Assembly: GCA_025642065.1 (NCBI GenBank) | Contig: JAODUP010000840.1 | Span: 259,430 to 323,429, forward strand | Length of the DNA stretch: 64,000 nt | Reading direction: 5' to 3' | Source of the DNA: Paralvinella palmiformis | Lineage: Eukaryota; Annelida; Polychaeta; Terebellida; Alvinellidae | Shown: in pieces, positions 33,410-44,224 of the stretch | How the letters are laid out: every line of letters begins with the position of its first letter | Numbering within the stretch: the stretch's first letter is position 1 | Program-made: the position numbers and the translations under genes | The notes under the pieces: model-generated | What the model saw: the letters and a program-made list of their open reading frames with translations, nothing else | Told to the model about the DNA's origin: nothing | The model's database searches: none

Positions 33410-33610
33410 CGACCTTACTAGAAGAAGGCGTTCAAATTCGCTTTCAGTGATACCCTAAATAAATGTAAACCCAATAATTTAAGTCATATTATTTATCAAT
33501 GGCATCAACCTTAAAGGGGTGAGCTTTTAGAAGAAGTTAAAGTTTCAAGAGATGACGCATTTCTAATGTCCACGGGCAACTTGCTCCATAAAGTTTTCAA
33601 TGCAATTCAA
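33410..33610 (-). mobile_element. LINE ORF2 3'-terminal fragment, minus strand
   Basis: On the minus strand the sequence reads LWSKLPVDIRNASSLETLT, then TSSKSSPL, the standard end of Jockey/CR1-like ORF2 proteins (LW..LP..IRNA.S). It ends in the tail AGTAAGGTCGCTTCCTTAAAT, followed by CATCATCATCG repeats. Confidence 0.75.
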
Positions 33611-33619
33611 ATTGTTTAT

Positions 33620-35480
33620 TTCAACATTCACAACACATCATTTTAATGAAAGCAAACGCATATAGAATGTTGAAAGGAGGACGCTTGAAGCTTTGGTTAT
33701 ATTATACATGCCCCCGCCCTTAACATATAACATTAAAAACGTTCATGAAATATTTAAAAATAGAAAGATGTGGAACAGTCAATAGACATAATTATATATC
33801 ATTATAAAACAACAACAAATTCATATATAAGCTTAACTTTGAAATGATTAATTTATGTAGCAATATTATTGCGCATCGATCTTATATCATACATGTTGTA
33901 TTTGAACAGTGAATACAACTACGGAATACCTCAGCATCGGTATCAATCATATAAAGAAATGAACATATTCTTAATTATAGGCTTAAAATATTAATTGTTT
34001 TAACATTGCGAACATTTGCATCTAATTGGTTCCATAATTTAACACCCCATAACATGATAACACTAATTGACATTAACTTTCTTTTCGTGTTATAAATTTT
34101 TAAATAAAAATTTCCCTTTTTTTACTAGACCTTGCGTGTACCATATATGAATGTATTTCTTCTATTGTTATAAAAAAAAATTGTAGATTGATAGGTAATA
34201 CATTTTATTTTGGGTCTTATAGAATATAATCGAGGTTTTTAATTTTGCTGTATCTAAAAGTGGGGCCTGCAACACAGAAACGGCTAATTGCCAAATAAGG
34301 GAAGACGGACTACGCTTTGGGATCATATATTATGTTATATGATCTCTTTGTGCTGAAAATAAATGTGAGCCTGTTTGTCACTTGGCAGGTTTCTGGTGCG
34401 AATCTCTGACATCACGTATCGGACTAATTCCAACTGGTCTTAATTTCCTGGCTTTAAAAAATGAAATCCACGCCCATTATTCATAGTGGCTGAGCTTCTT
34501 TAATTTGCACTAATATTTAACTAATAATTAATTGATCTCAATAACTTTCATTCGAAGCTTGATATCTTTGGTAATATTAAATAATTCCAGAATGTTCAGT
34601 CAGAGTTTATCGCCCTGGTACAATATTTAATCTTACCAACGGTCATATATTAAGTCACATCTGATGTATAGTTAACGCTGGAGCGTACGTTGCTCTGATT
34701 GAGATCCCAGTCTCGTATTTGATCCACTTTTACACAGCACTAGGAAACGTCTGGTGCTAAAAGTAATTGTTTACAGAAAGTGGTATTTACTTAAACAAAA
34801 TTAAGTTATATTCAATCTTCTGAGAATCACGATTCTATGAGGCACTGGGAGAATATTACAGATCCATGGTGAATAATGATCGGAGTACAATAATAACGTA
34901 GTTATAAAAAGCATTGATGTATAACAGATTTAGCATAACCATATGCTTAGTTAAGAACAATATGCATTAGTTTTGATCAAATAAAATGAATTATCAGATA
35001 AAATATATTTAAGTCTATTTTCTCCTTGAAAAATAACTTAAAATAGTAAGTAATATTTAGAGATTAGCAACAGCATACATATATATTACTTGACGTCAGG
35101 AGTTCAGTAATCGTCATTAGAAAGTCTCAATGAATAATATGCCTTACAGCATTGATTTTTGGTTTCATTGTTACCGAAAAGTTTTGAAAATTTCAAAATT
35201 TAATATTACACACAAACTCATACACGAGCGTGCTCGCATGCATATACTAAAAAGTAATCTCCCTTTTCGTTTGAAACAATTTATAAATAAGAATTATTGC
35301 AGTAGCGGTCCAATGTTTAGGGCGGATAGTAAATGATCGTTGGAGGCTCCACCTGGTGTTAGAAATTATAGATACCTACACGATGGAGCTATTATCGCTA
35401 AAATAATCCGTGTTTTAACGTCAAAATGTGAACAGTTTCTGTTGTTATCTGCTAACACATAATCCACTAATAGATCTAGA
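33620..35480. other. Intergenic sequence upstream of PCGF1
   Basis: AT-rich with no coding signal. The last few hundred bases before 35482 should hold the PCGF1 promoter and 5' UTR, but I see no TATA box or CpG cluster that would place the start. Confidence 0.4.
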
Positions 35481-35481
35481 T

Positions 35482-35490
35482 ATGGAAGAG
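35482..35490 (+). CDS. PCGF1: PCGF1 exon 1, coding part (M-E-E)
   Basis: ATGGAAGAG followed by a consensus donor GTAAGT. The ATG has G at -3 and +4, a good start context. Joining it to exon 2 gives [13 protein letters not shown], which aligns with EEEVRVKIKDLN of vertebrate PCGF1. An in-frame TAA lies about 85 bases upstream, with no other ATG between. The N-terminus is shorter than in vertebrates. Confidence 0.6.
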
Positions 35491-38400
35491 GTAAGTTAGA
35501 TAACCAAATATGTGCAGCTGCTATATTTACCTTTTCCTGTCAGTATCGAATAATCAATTAATCTAAGATAGGTAGATCTACTTTTTACAGAATTAGAGAA
35601 TTCTTAATTGGGTGAATACCTTTGAGTTTGACATCAGGCTCATTTGATAGAGATTGGAAACAGCTTTAAATTTCTACCTCACCTTTTGAAGTGGCTTAAT
35701 TGGTAACAGAGATATAGGAGTTTAAAGTTAATAGTTTTAGAGTTCATGGTGAATCATTTTAATATTTTTATGGTAATTCTTAAATAATAGACCTAAAAAT
35801 ACTGTGACCAATTAATGAAAATCTAAAGGTTTAAAGGTTATACCTAGCTTAATACTAAGAATAAAGTACTGTCTAATGACTATACTGATGAATTGCATTT
35901 ACAGAGCAGCTTGAGCAGGGGTCTGGACAAAATAAATATCAGTAAATATTCAACAAGTGTCATGTCACTGGCTTCAATTTTTTTACTACAAACTGGGTAC
36001 AATACACCAAACATGGGATTTTGTGTCCCTCATAAAATTGATTGTGCATCATTTAATCTTTATGACACTTCATTTGTCAGTCAATGGGAACCCTAAAACC
36101 TATTTGTTGTGTTGTTTTGGCTCTCAAGCTAACATTAGTATGTTAATTTAACCTTTGAAACTTAATTTATTTGTAGGAAACTTCAATTCCAATTGAAAAA
36201 TTCCGATTCCATTTTTTTAAATAATCAATGTTGGAATTGACCATCAATTCCGGAATTGAATTGACCCCTTGTCTGGGTAGTGGTATATTACTGATCAACT
36301 TTTAAACAAATACAGCACACAACAAATAAAACATTCTTGAAATGGAAAAAAAGTCAGTTCACATAATTTCAACTACCAATGTTGCTTTTAAATTAAGGAG
36401 ATAACTAAGGGTCCTGTAAACTGACAAAAATGGAAAAGTATACACAAGTTATTTATTAATAATTATAAGTAGGTGAGGTCACTATTTGGAATATATTGAT
36501 AATACTAATAGTAGTAATACTTTAGTCAGTTCATTACACATCTGCATTCAGGGTGCCTCTGGCCTAACTGGTACTGTGGTTTGCCAGAGATGCATAGCAC
36601 ATTGGTTCAAACCCCAGCCAAGCTACCGGTATGTCAGAAGGGCATTTCATCCTTCACTTCAGGAGATTGCTTGGCCCATTTAGTTTATCTTGTACACAAA
36701 AGTGACCCTAAAACGGCGACATTTAAAGCAGCACATTCTCTCTAAAAAGCCAACCCACAATATAGTTATTCCCCTTTCTAGGCTCTTACATCAGGAAAGC
36801 TACAACACTATATAACACATGTATGCCTCTTATTCCTGATCTAAAATCCAAAAGGGGAAGTAAACCCTTCCCTAGTGTAATACAATTCATATATGGATCC
36901 CTGGGACAAGAAATGGGTGGTTGTGTAATTTTTAACTTGTTTCATCTTGAATGTTTATTTTAAGTGGAATTTTAAATTGACAAAAAGGTGCAGTTACGTT
37001 TTACATAAGCTTGTTTTACATTTCTCTATTATGCCATCTTTTGTATATTAATATAGCCACTGAAGATTATAATCATTAAGTAGCTGGTGTTGACCTACAC
37101 CAATCATGGCACCAACATTTCTCTATTATGTCATCTTTTGTATATTAATATAGCCACTGAAGATTATAATCATTAAGTAGCTGGTGTTGACCTAGACCAA
37201 TCATGGCACCAACATTTCTCTATTATGTCATCTTTTGTATATTAATATAGCCACTGAAGATTATAATCATTAAGTAGCTGGTGTTGACCTACACCAATCA
37301 TGGCACCAACATTTCTCTATTATGTCATCTTTTGTATATTAATATAGCCACTGAAGATTATAATCATTAAGTAGCTGGTGTTGACCTAACCAATCATGGC
37401 ACCAACATTTCTCTATTATGTCATCTTTTGTATATTAATATAGCCACTGAAGAATTTTAATCATTAAGTAGCTGGTGTTGACCTAGACCAATCATGGCAC
37501 CAACATTTCTCTATTATGTCATCTTTTGTATATTAATATAGCCACTGAAGATTATAATCATTAAGTAGCTGGTGTTGACCTAGACCAATCATGGCACCAA
37601 CATTTCTCTATTATGTCATCTTTTGTATATTAATATAGCCACTGAAGATTATAATCATTAAGTAGCTGGTGTTGACCTAGACCAATCATGGCACCAACAT
37701 TTCTCTATTATGTCATCTTTTGTATATTAATATAGCCACTGAAGATTATAATCATTAAGTAGCTGGTGTTGACCTAGACCAATCATGGCACCAACATTTC
37801 TCTATTATGTCATCTTTTGTATATTAATATAGCCACTGAAGATCAGAATCAGAGATGTTAATCCACATATTGTCTGCTCATTGTGTGCTGGCTACTTTAT
37901 TGATGCTACTACAATCACTGAATGTTTACACACTTGTAAGTATCTTGTTAGGTGTGAGCATGTAACACTGCAATGGTGAGAAGAATAACAATACGTTTTC
38001 CTATGAAAAATTGTCAAATATTAAGCAAGCATAAAAATTGGTAATATAGGAATTATTAATTGCTTTGGAATCTGTAAAATGTGTTTGTTTTTCTCTCCCC
38101 CCCCCCCTCTGTGTGTGTATTCACAACTATATATCATAGCAAACAGTAACCCTAAATGTTTTGAATGCTAAGTTCATTCTGAATCCAATTAGTTTAATTA
38201 TTAGTTTGGAAATTATTTACGGATATATTTGCAATTCATTTACACATCAATTCAGTTTCAATTACCGTCACATGATAAAATATAATTTCCCCTTACAAAT
38301 GAGTCATGGTCATGTGACCTTTTTAAGTTTTAGTTCTAATTATAGAATTAATTTGAAACAAATTATATAGCTATGATTATAGAATATATATGTACCCATT

Positions 38401-41092
38401 ATAAATTAAAGCATAAAACTTAGAACTTAAATTCATAACACACATATGTGTTGTGATGTGTAGTTTATCTTTTTTGCCTAATTCTTCAGAGTAAAATTGA
38501 GTTGCTTTGCAGCCATTTAAGCCATATATGTAGGGTCTTGTGTTTTTGTTTACCAACACCTATCCATTTAATTTTCAGATGCAACATTGTTTACAGATCA
38601 GAACCAAAAACAAACTAATCCCTGAATATTTCACATCTTTAATTCAATGATGAAGTTTCTATTGTCATGTGTTTATACCATTGTAATAACTACTTTTATT
38701 AATAATTTGGCCACCTTCTCTTTTAGTTCAGTAAAGTAGTAAAGATTTTTGACACAATTTCCTATAAAAGGTAACAACTACTAGGACAAAATAAGAACAC
38801 AGTCTCAAAATCTGCAAATAATACTCTCCCTTAGATTAACACTAACAGTGTCAAATATTCCCTTATTGACAAACAACGAGAAATAAATTCGTATTTTAGT
38901 ATTAAAGTGTTCTGTGTCAGTCAGATTGTAATACTGTCATCTTCATTTAGATTTTTCTGTTAAATACATATAATTTATTAAACAATTCTGATTCCATGGC
39001 CATATCATATATATAGTTAATATATTGTCAAATATTCCTTGACTTTTATGTATAAATTGGCATTCAAGGTCAGCTTGTGGCTTTTGGTGTCACTCAGCTA
39101 TATGAATGATGTCACAGATTTGTATTGTAACTAGGTATACCTAACCTTCACTTTCTTTCAGTGTTTCTTATAAACTTAAAAATCTCAACCATTGTACAAC
39201 TCTATTCAATATCTTGGCATGTTGCAGTTTGTAAGAGCTGTATAGTAAAGTGTCTCCAGAACAGTAAGAGCTGTCCTCAATGTAACATCAAGATCCATGA
39301 GACGCAGCCATTGGCTAACCTTAAGCCGGATCGAGTCATGCAGGATATCATCTTTAAGCTGATACCAGGACTCTATGAAGGTCTGTGCTCTAACACCTTT
39401 TGTTGGTGATTTGTACTCGCTTAGACATTTCTATGGAGGTGTTACGCACAATAGATGGTTATTGTTTGGGTATATTATTATTGTGGCACATTCTACATTT
39501 TAATTTATTGTTGTGGAGTATTATGGTTCATTGATAAAATGGGAGAACTAGAAAAGTAGAGAGTACATCATTCTGGCAATATGAATCCATTAACTTACTG
39601 TTCATGGTGTGCTCATAGTATTAAATGAAAATTTAAATTGTTGTTCCTTTGTGATAAAATGATTAGACGTGATTATTTTGAATTAATGTATTTATTCGTC
39701 AGTTTGAAGCAATTTTAAGTTTAATAATTAGAATGCAAACGAAGACAGACAGTAAGAGCCTGAGGAAATATATATATATTAATATGTGTTTTGTTCAATG
39801 TTTTCAACAGATGAAGAAAGGCGGAAGCAAGAGTTCTTCAAATCTCGTGGCATGATCAAGGAGAAGAAGAAGGAGTCTGTTGCTCCAGCACTGACTAGCG
39901 TATATGACGATCCTCATGGACATTACTACAGTAACGACCAACTTGTGGCAATATGCTTAGAGAGATATAGGTACAGGTAGTCTTTAGTCATTCTATAGTC
40001 AGTATTTATTGTTATGTCAGTAACAGACCCGTTAATGTTTCTAATTCTGTGAAATGTTTTAAATATTTTATGGCTATCACATTGCTCACAGTATTGATAA
40101 AATTAATACATTACTTGCATAAATACAGACACCCAATAAACATGTTCTCAATAATATGTTTTATATGGTGAGTGTAAAGCACAAATATTGGCCAAAGTGA
40201 TAAACATCTAAATTTTATTATATTTTTCACTTTATCCGTGATAAGCTGGTAATATTATTTGTTGCATGCAAGCAATGGTTGGTCATGAGAAAGCAAGTTG
40301 GTTGCCAGTTATGCATCAAATAACTTCTGGCTTCCCCTTGCTGTACGGTCTTGTTGTTATTATTTCCATGGTTTTTATACATGAAGATATTTTTATGTCC
40401 TACTGAATAAATTATAACACATTGTATGCATTTTATGTTTGAGTGACATTATCTCTTATATTCTTAGTGATGTCCCAGTAACAGCTGATGAGCAGCTGCT
40501 GCCCATGTTACCACGGAAGTTTATTCGCTGTTCAGTTCGTACATATATTCATCATGTCGTTTTGCTGCTTAGGAAGAAGTTACAGATCCCACCAAATGTG
40601 GAGGTAACATGTGAATCATGATTTATACTCTCTCTGATGTTAAATTATCTGATTACAAATTACCATTGTATGATTAACATATTCCTATTTTCTTCTGTTC
40701 CCTATTATCAAGGTGGAAATATTCTGTGAAGGTCAGATACTGGATCCTGCAATTTGCCTGAAACAAGTATGGATTATGTTCTGGATCAGTAAGGTAATTT
40801 AATATTATTTTTGTGAGCATCAGTCTATGTATTATTTATGTTGCGATTGTATTGATTCATTGATGCTTCTAGATGTCAAATATACAAACACATGATGTGA
40901 TAGAACTTTATTTTATTCTTCTAACCTCTCTCACTCTTTCCCATTGTGTGCGTACTGTACGCGTGCACGCGTGTGTCGCCAGCAGTTAATTTCATTCCAT
41001 TTGGCAAAAAGAAATATTTTTATAATTGTCATTTTCATTCACAGCCATCACCCATGATGCTGTATTACAGGGGTAAACAAATGTTGTCGTGA
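35482..41092 (+). CDS. PCGF1: Polycomb group RING finger protein 1 (PCGF1/NSPC1-like), seven exons
   Basis: Joined exons 35482-35490, 37833-37935, 39228-39380, 39811-39970, 40468-40603, 40713-40793 and 41045-41092 give one frame of 229 residues (human PCGF1 has about 259). The RING finger has C18, C21, C34, H36, C39, C42, C53 and C56 (C3HC4) around [40 protein letters not shown] and [13 protein letters not shown] are near identical to vertebrate PCGF1. The C-terminal RAWUL domain runs from about [15 protein letters not shown] to PSPMMLYYR and would bind partners such as BCOR in the variant PRC1.1 complex. With RING1/2 this complex monoubiquitinates histone H2A. All internal introns are GT-AG and phases agree. 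The exon 4 donor could instead be at 39977, adding two residues. The three-codon first exon is the least certain part. Confidence 0.9.
36170..36275. mobile_element. hAT-A element right half in PCGF1 intron 1
   Basis: CAATTCCGGAATTGAATTGA, then CCCCTTGTCTG, matches the right terminus of the 57949-58234 element with one change in the terminal repeat. The left half was not found nearby. Confidence 0.65.
36546..36716 (+). mobile_element. SINE1 copy in PCGF1 intron 1
   Basis: TCTGGCCTAACTGGTACTGT, box B GTTCAAACCCC, GGGCATTTCATCCTTCACTT and GCCCATTTAGTT..TGTACACAAAAGTGACCCTAAAA. This copy is more diverged than the one at 4411. Confidence 0.75.
37021..37843 (+). repeat. 97-bp tandem array (eight units plus a 47-bp partial) running into PCGF1 exon 2
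   Basis: Units start TTTCTCTATTATG at 37021, 37118, 37215, 37312, 37408, 37506, 37603, 37700 and 37797, mostly 97 bp apart. Copies differ at only a few sites (CCTACACC/CCTAGACC, one 96-bp and one 98-bp unit). Each full unit contains TTTTGTATATTAATATAG and then CCACTGAAGAT, that is, the exon 2 acceptor and first 11 exon bases. In the full units TATAATCATTAAGTAG follows instead of the coding sequence. Confidence 0.97.
37833..37935 (+). CDS. PCGF1: PCGF1 exon 2 (first half of RING finger)
   Basis: Acceptor TTAATATAG before CCACTGAAG; donor after CACACTT (GTAAGT). Encodes [20 protein letters not shown] and TITECLHT plus one base of the next codon. The last partial unit of a 97-bp tandem array overlaps its first 11 bases. 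Confidence 0.9.
39228..39380 (+). CDS. PCGF1: PCGF1 exon 3 (second half of RING finger)
   Basis: Acceptor TGTTGCAG at 39227 and donor GTCTGT at 39381. Completes the split Phe codon and encodes [19 protein letters not shown] through KLIPGLYE. Confidence 0.93.
39811..39970 (+). CDS. PCGF1: PCGF1 exon 4
   Basis: Acceptor TTTTCAACAG at 39810; donor GTACAG at 39971, or GTAGTC at 39977, both in the same phase. Encodes the basic linker (IKEKKKES) and the start of the RAWUL domain ([15 protein letters not shown]). Confidence 0.88.
40468..40603 (+). CDS. PCGF1: PCGF1 exon 5
   Basis: Acceptor TATATTCTTAG at 40467, donor GTAACA at 40604. Encodes [19 protein letters not shown], then [20 protein letters not shown], matching the KYVRCSVRAEVRHLRRVL segment of vertebrate PCGF1. 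Confidence 0.92.
40713..40793 (+). CDS. PCGF1: PCGF1 exon 6
   Basis: Acceptor TATCAAG at 40712, donor GTAATT at 40794; exactly 27 codons ([27 protein letters not shown]). Confidence 0.9.
41045..41092 (+). CDS. PCGF1: PCGF1 exon 7 (terminal)
   Basis: Acceptor CATTCACAG at 41044. Encodes [15 protein letters not shown] and TGA, matching PSPLLLQYS near the end of vertebrate PCGF1. Confidence 0.9.
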   Translation, partial: PSPMMLYYRGKQMLS

Positions 41093-41556
41093 CAACGAAC
41101 AGCTTCGAAAAACAGTCAGTGTCCTCAGCACATCCTATCTACATACCTCATCTCATGTTTTGTATGTTTTCTACGATTGTATTAATTACCGGCCAGTAAA
41201 TAATTAACATAAATCTCTGATCTAAATATAATAGTTCTAAATTCTGATTGGTGATCAATGTAAAATATTTTTCATCTAATGTGTGATGTAATTTCCTTGG
41301 TTTGACAGCTATAAGCATACTAACTTGTTATAATGCGTATATTATAGCTAACTTTATTTCCTACAATGTCAAATTATTATTATTAATTAGTACAACAATT
41401 GTTGTCATCAGTTACAAATATGACTATATCCACATTGGAGTTTAACAATACAGTATCAACAGAATATCTTTTTATTCTGCTTGTAGTCACCTCTTACCAG
41501 ATGACCTGAAAATAATTTCACATATACATTACAGTTATTAAAATATTTAAGTTTTC

Positions 41557-41562
41557 AATAAA
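41557..41562 (+). terminator. PCGF1: Candidate PCGF1 poly(A) signal
   Basis: AATAAA 465 bases after the PCGF1 stop codon; the first canonical hexamer I find downstream of it. Confidence 0.45.
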
Positions 41563-41670
41563 AATACCATGATAGGGTACAGTTTAATAGGTTTTTAGGG
41601 GGCAGCTATAACTATCATCATTTTCATAAGTGTACCAGATGTAAAGTTTTCCGGCACTCCTCCCATTTGT

Positions 41671-41827
41671 GGGTCCTCTGTGGTCTAACTGGTAGCGCGT
41701 TGGATCACAGATCACTACCACCCGAGTTCGAATCTCGGTGTGGACATATCTGAAGGGTGTTTCATCTTTGACTTTGGAGGTCACTCGGCCCATTTAGCTT
41801 ACCATGCGCACAAAACATCAATCATCT
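41671..41827 (+). mobile_element. SINE1 copy between PCGF1 and SLU7
   Basis: CTGTGGTCTAACTGGTAGCG with box B GTTCGAATC, GACATATCTGAAGGGTGTTT and CTCGGCCCATTTAGC. It lacks the CTTCGCTTCATTACC piece, a small internal deletion. Confidence 0.85.
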
Positions 41828-43536
41828 CATCCCCGTTTGAAAGTGTACAGATGCAAATGTTGAAAATGATAATTAAATGTTTTGGAGATGCCGTTTAGAA
41901 AAACATTCCCATCACCATCTGTTGAATGCTGTTAGTATTCAAAAGATGGTGCCAGTAGTCACTTGACGATCCCTGTTACTTTATGTGAGGACAGCTACCT
42001 CATTTATTACTTTTCAACATTAAAAAGCATATATTTGTGTCGGTTCATGTGTACAGTTTGTATGCTTGTGAAAATGATGATACTTATAGATGGACTCTTA
42101 GTGGAAAGCATCTATGTTTGCCTCCTAGCCATTATTGTTAATCACTTTCTTTTTAAATGTGTGTCGCCAACTTATCTCAGAGAGGTATTTTGTTATAAGA
42201 AAATTTTCAGTTTAAAAAATTATTTGTCCATTTTAAATGGAAAGCAATTGACCAGTATTTAGTGATATTTCTGTCAAAAGGTAATCCTGGATTTAAAATG
42301 AATTTAATGATAAGTCAGTTGTTTCTGTGTAATTTGTGCTCGGAATCTTATCATCGTGGAATGCCTCCGATTGTGGACACATTTATTATATTGTATTGTT
42401 TGTATATATTGTTATCTTTATCCAAATACAGTTTGTGATGTTATTATGGTGTTGTGATGGTCTTACTCTAGCATAATATGTGGTTGTGTTCGCAATCAGT
42501 GTTCGCACAGGTTCTGGAAAGTCCTGGAATTTTTTATTTTGGATTCCAGGCCTGGAATTTTTGTAGAGGTCCTTGAAAGTCCCGGAATTTGGACATATAG
42601 ATCTATATTTCTAATCATAAGCATACAGGAATTCAGTCATTACACTTCTTCCAGAATATGGGCATATTTTTGCACGCTAAGAGTTCGTGAATTCATTGAA
42701 ACGGTCCTTGAATTTGACATTGGAAAGTCCTGGAATCCGAGATGTCAAATAGTGTATGAATCCCGACAATGGTAACTAGTTAATCTAGTGATTTGTATAT
42801 AGTAATTGTTATTATCACTTAATATAGTATTAGTAACGCGTATACACACACAACATCAACATTGGCACACATCGTACAACCTAACAGAAGATCAGTACAC
42901 GCTGTAAAACCCATTTTCGTATTCACCAGCCTTGTGAGTGGTCTTTCTAATTTCACTAGCAAGCTTTGTTCGCAAGGCGAGAACCTACCATTCGTAACAT
43001 CCCAGCCTGTGGACCACTTCTGGTTACCTAATGGCTGATTTTATGGCATTGAACCAAGCCTGATTTAAATGTGTGTTGCTTTAAACACATTTTATGTCTT
43101 AACTTGGGTTGCCCATTAAAATTGTACAATGCCAATATCTCATAATTATGAAAATTACTTACTAAAATAATAAATGTCCCCTGATTTTTATATTGCACAA
43201 AGAAAACCGAGACCCAAGAAAATTTTCTTCGGTCTAGGTTAGTACACGCCACTTCCTGGATATTGTATAATGTATTGACAAATAGACAGTCACAAAAGAT
43301 CTAGACCACTCATTTTGACCAAATTACCCCAAAGCTATCGGTATGTTTCTGATATCAGCTAAAAAGAGGACAAAACTAGAACTTCCACCATTGAACTTTT
43401 GAACTACTTAAAACCTTTTTAATATTGACAAGAGAACAATCCATGATGCTTACTCTCTCTATTAAAACAGAAGAAAACCTACATGACATAACACAAAATA
43501 TTGTGTCCAGTACAATGTAAACTGATGCCACTAGTT
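41828..43536. other. Intergenic sequence between convergent PCGF1 and SLU7
   Basis: No gene. At 42500-42770 repeated TGGAAAGTCCTGGAAT and CCTTGAA(T/A) motifs begin after CAGTGTTCGCACAGG. This resembles the end of a hAT-like nonautonomous element, but I found no clean right terminus or target duplication. Confidence 0.45.
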
Positions 43537-43749
43537 TTCTGAACCTCTGGTGGGCGCCTCCGTGTTCTAACTGGTAAGCACGTTGGACCACAGAGATCAT
43601 CAATACCACCTGGGTTCGAATCTCGATGTGGGCATATCTGAAGGGTATTTCATCTTTGACTTCGCTTCATTACCTATAGGGGTCACTCAGCCCATTTAGC
43701 CTACCATGTGCACAAAAGTGGCAGTAAAACATCAATCATCTTCTGAACC
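43537..43749 (+). mobile_element. SINE1 copy with 9-bp target-site duplication
   Basis: Full-length copy (about 43546-43740) with GTGTTCTAACTGGTAAGCAC, box B GTTCGAATC, and GTGCACAAAAGTGGCAGTAA at the 3' end. Exact TTCTGAACC repeats flank it at 43537-43545 and 43741-43749. Confidence 0.88.
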
Positions 43750-43913
43750 GTACAAATCTAAACGAGACATTTTCTTCTACAAAATACCTATTACCATTCT
43801 CTCCTCTTCGTGTATTCTCTTCTTGGTGATCGTATTCAGTGTAAGTAATACCAAGCTAGTTATGAGCCTTAAATTTCACCAAATCCACAAAACCAACAAT
43901 ACGCTAGTGACCT

Positions 43914-43919
43914 TTTATT
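43914..43919 (-). terminator. SLU7: Candidate SLU7 poly(A) signal
   Basis: AATAAA on the minus strand, 129 bases beyond the SLU7 stop codon. Confidence 0.5.
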
Positions 43920-44047
43920 GTACAATTTTTATCGAGCCAGCTTATAACATTATTAACACATACATATATACATCAACATAATAGCAATAATAGAAGTACA
44001 AAGCGACTTGAATTGATCGATAAAGATCAAATGTCCAGCCGACATTG

Positions 44048-44224
44048 TTACTTCATGAAATGCGCCATGGGATCCTCGTCTCTCATGCGTTTTCTCTGAT
44101 AGGCTTCTATCTCCTCCTCATCTGGCGCTTTATAATCATAAGTGATGTTGTAGGGACGTTTACGTTCATCCACTTGCATCATCAAGTCAACCTCTCTCAT
44201 CCTGGCTTCTTCTTTTCTGATAGC
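44048..44224 (-). CDS. SLU7: SLU7 exon 13 (terminal)
   Basis: Acceptor TGTTGCAG. Encodes [46 protein letters not shown] and FMK, then TAA at 44048-44050. Matches the end of vertebrate SLU7. Confidence 0.96.
   Translation of the reverse strand, partial: AIRKEEARMREVDLMMQVDERKRPYNITYDYKAPDEEEIEAYQRKRMRDEDPMAHFMK

Noticed and set aside
37021..37843. CRISPR-like array
   Set aside because: Units are contiguous 97-bp tandem repeats without variable spacers and lie in an intron of an animal gene.
42500..42770. hAT element with CAGTGTTCGCACAGG end
   Set aside because: The motif-rich interior is suggestive, but I could not find a matching inverted right end or target duplication, so it is mentioned only within the intergenic entry.
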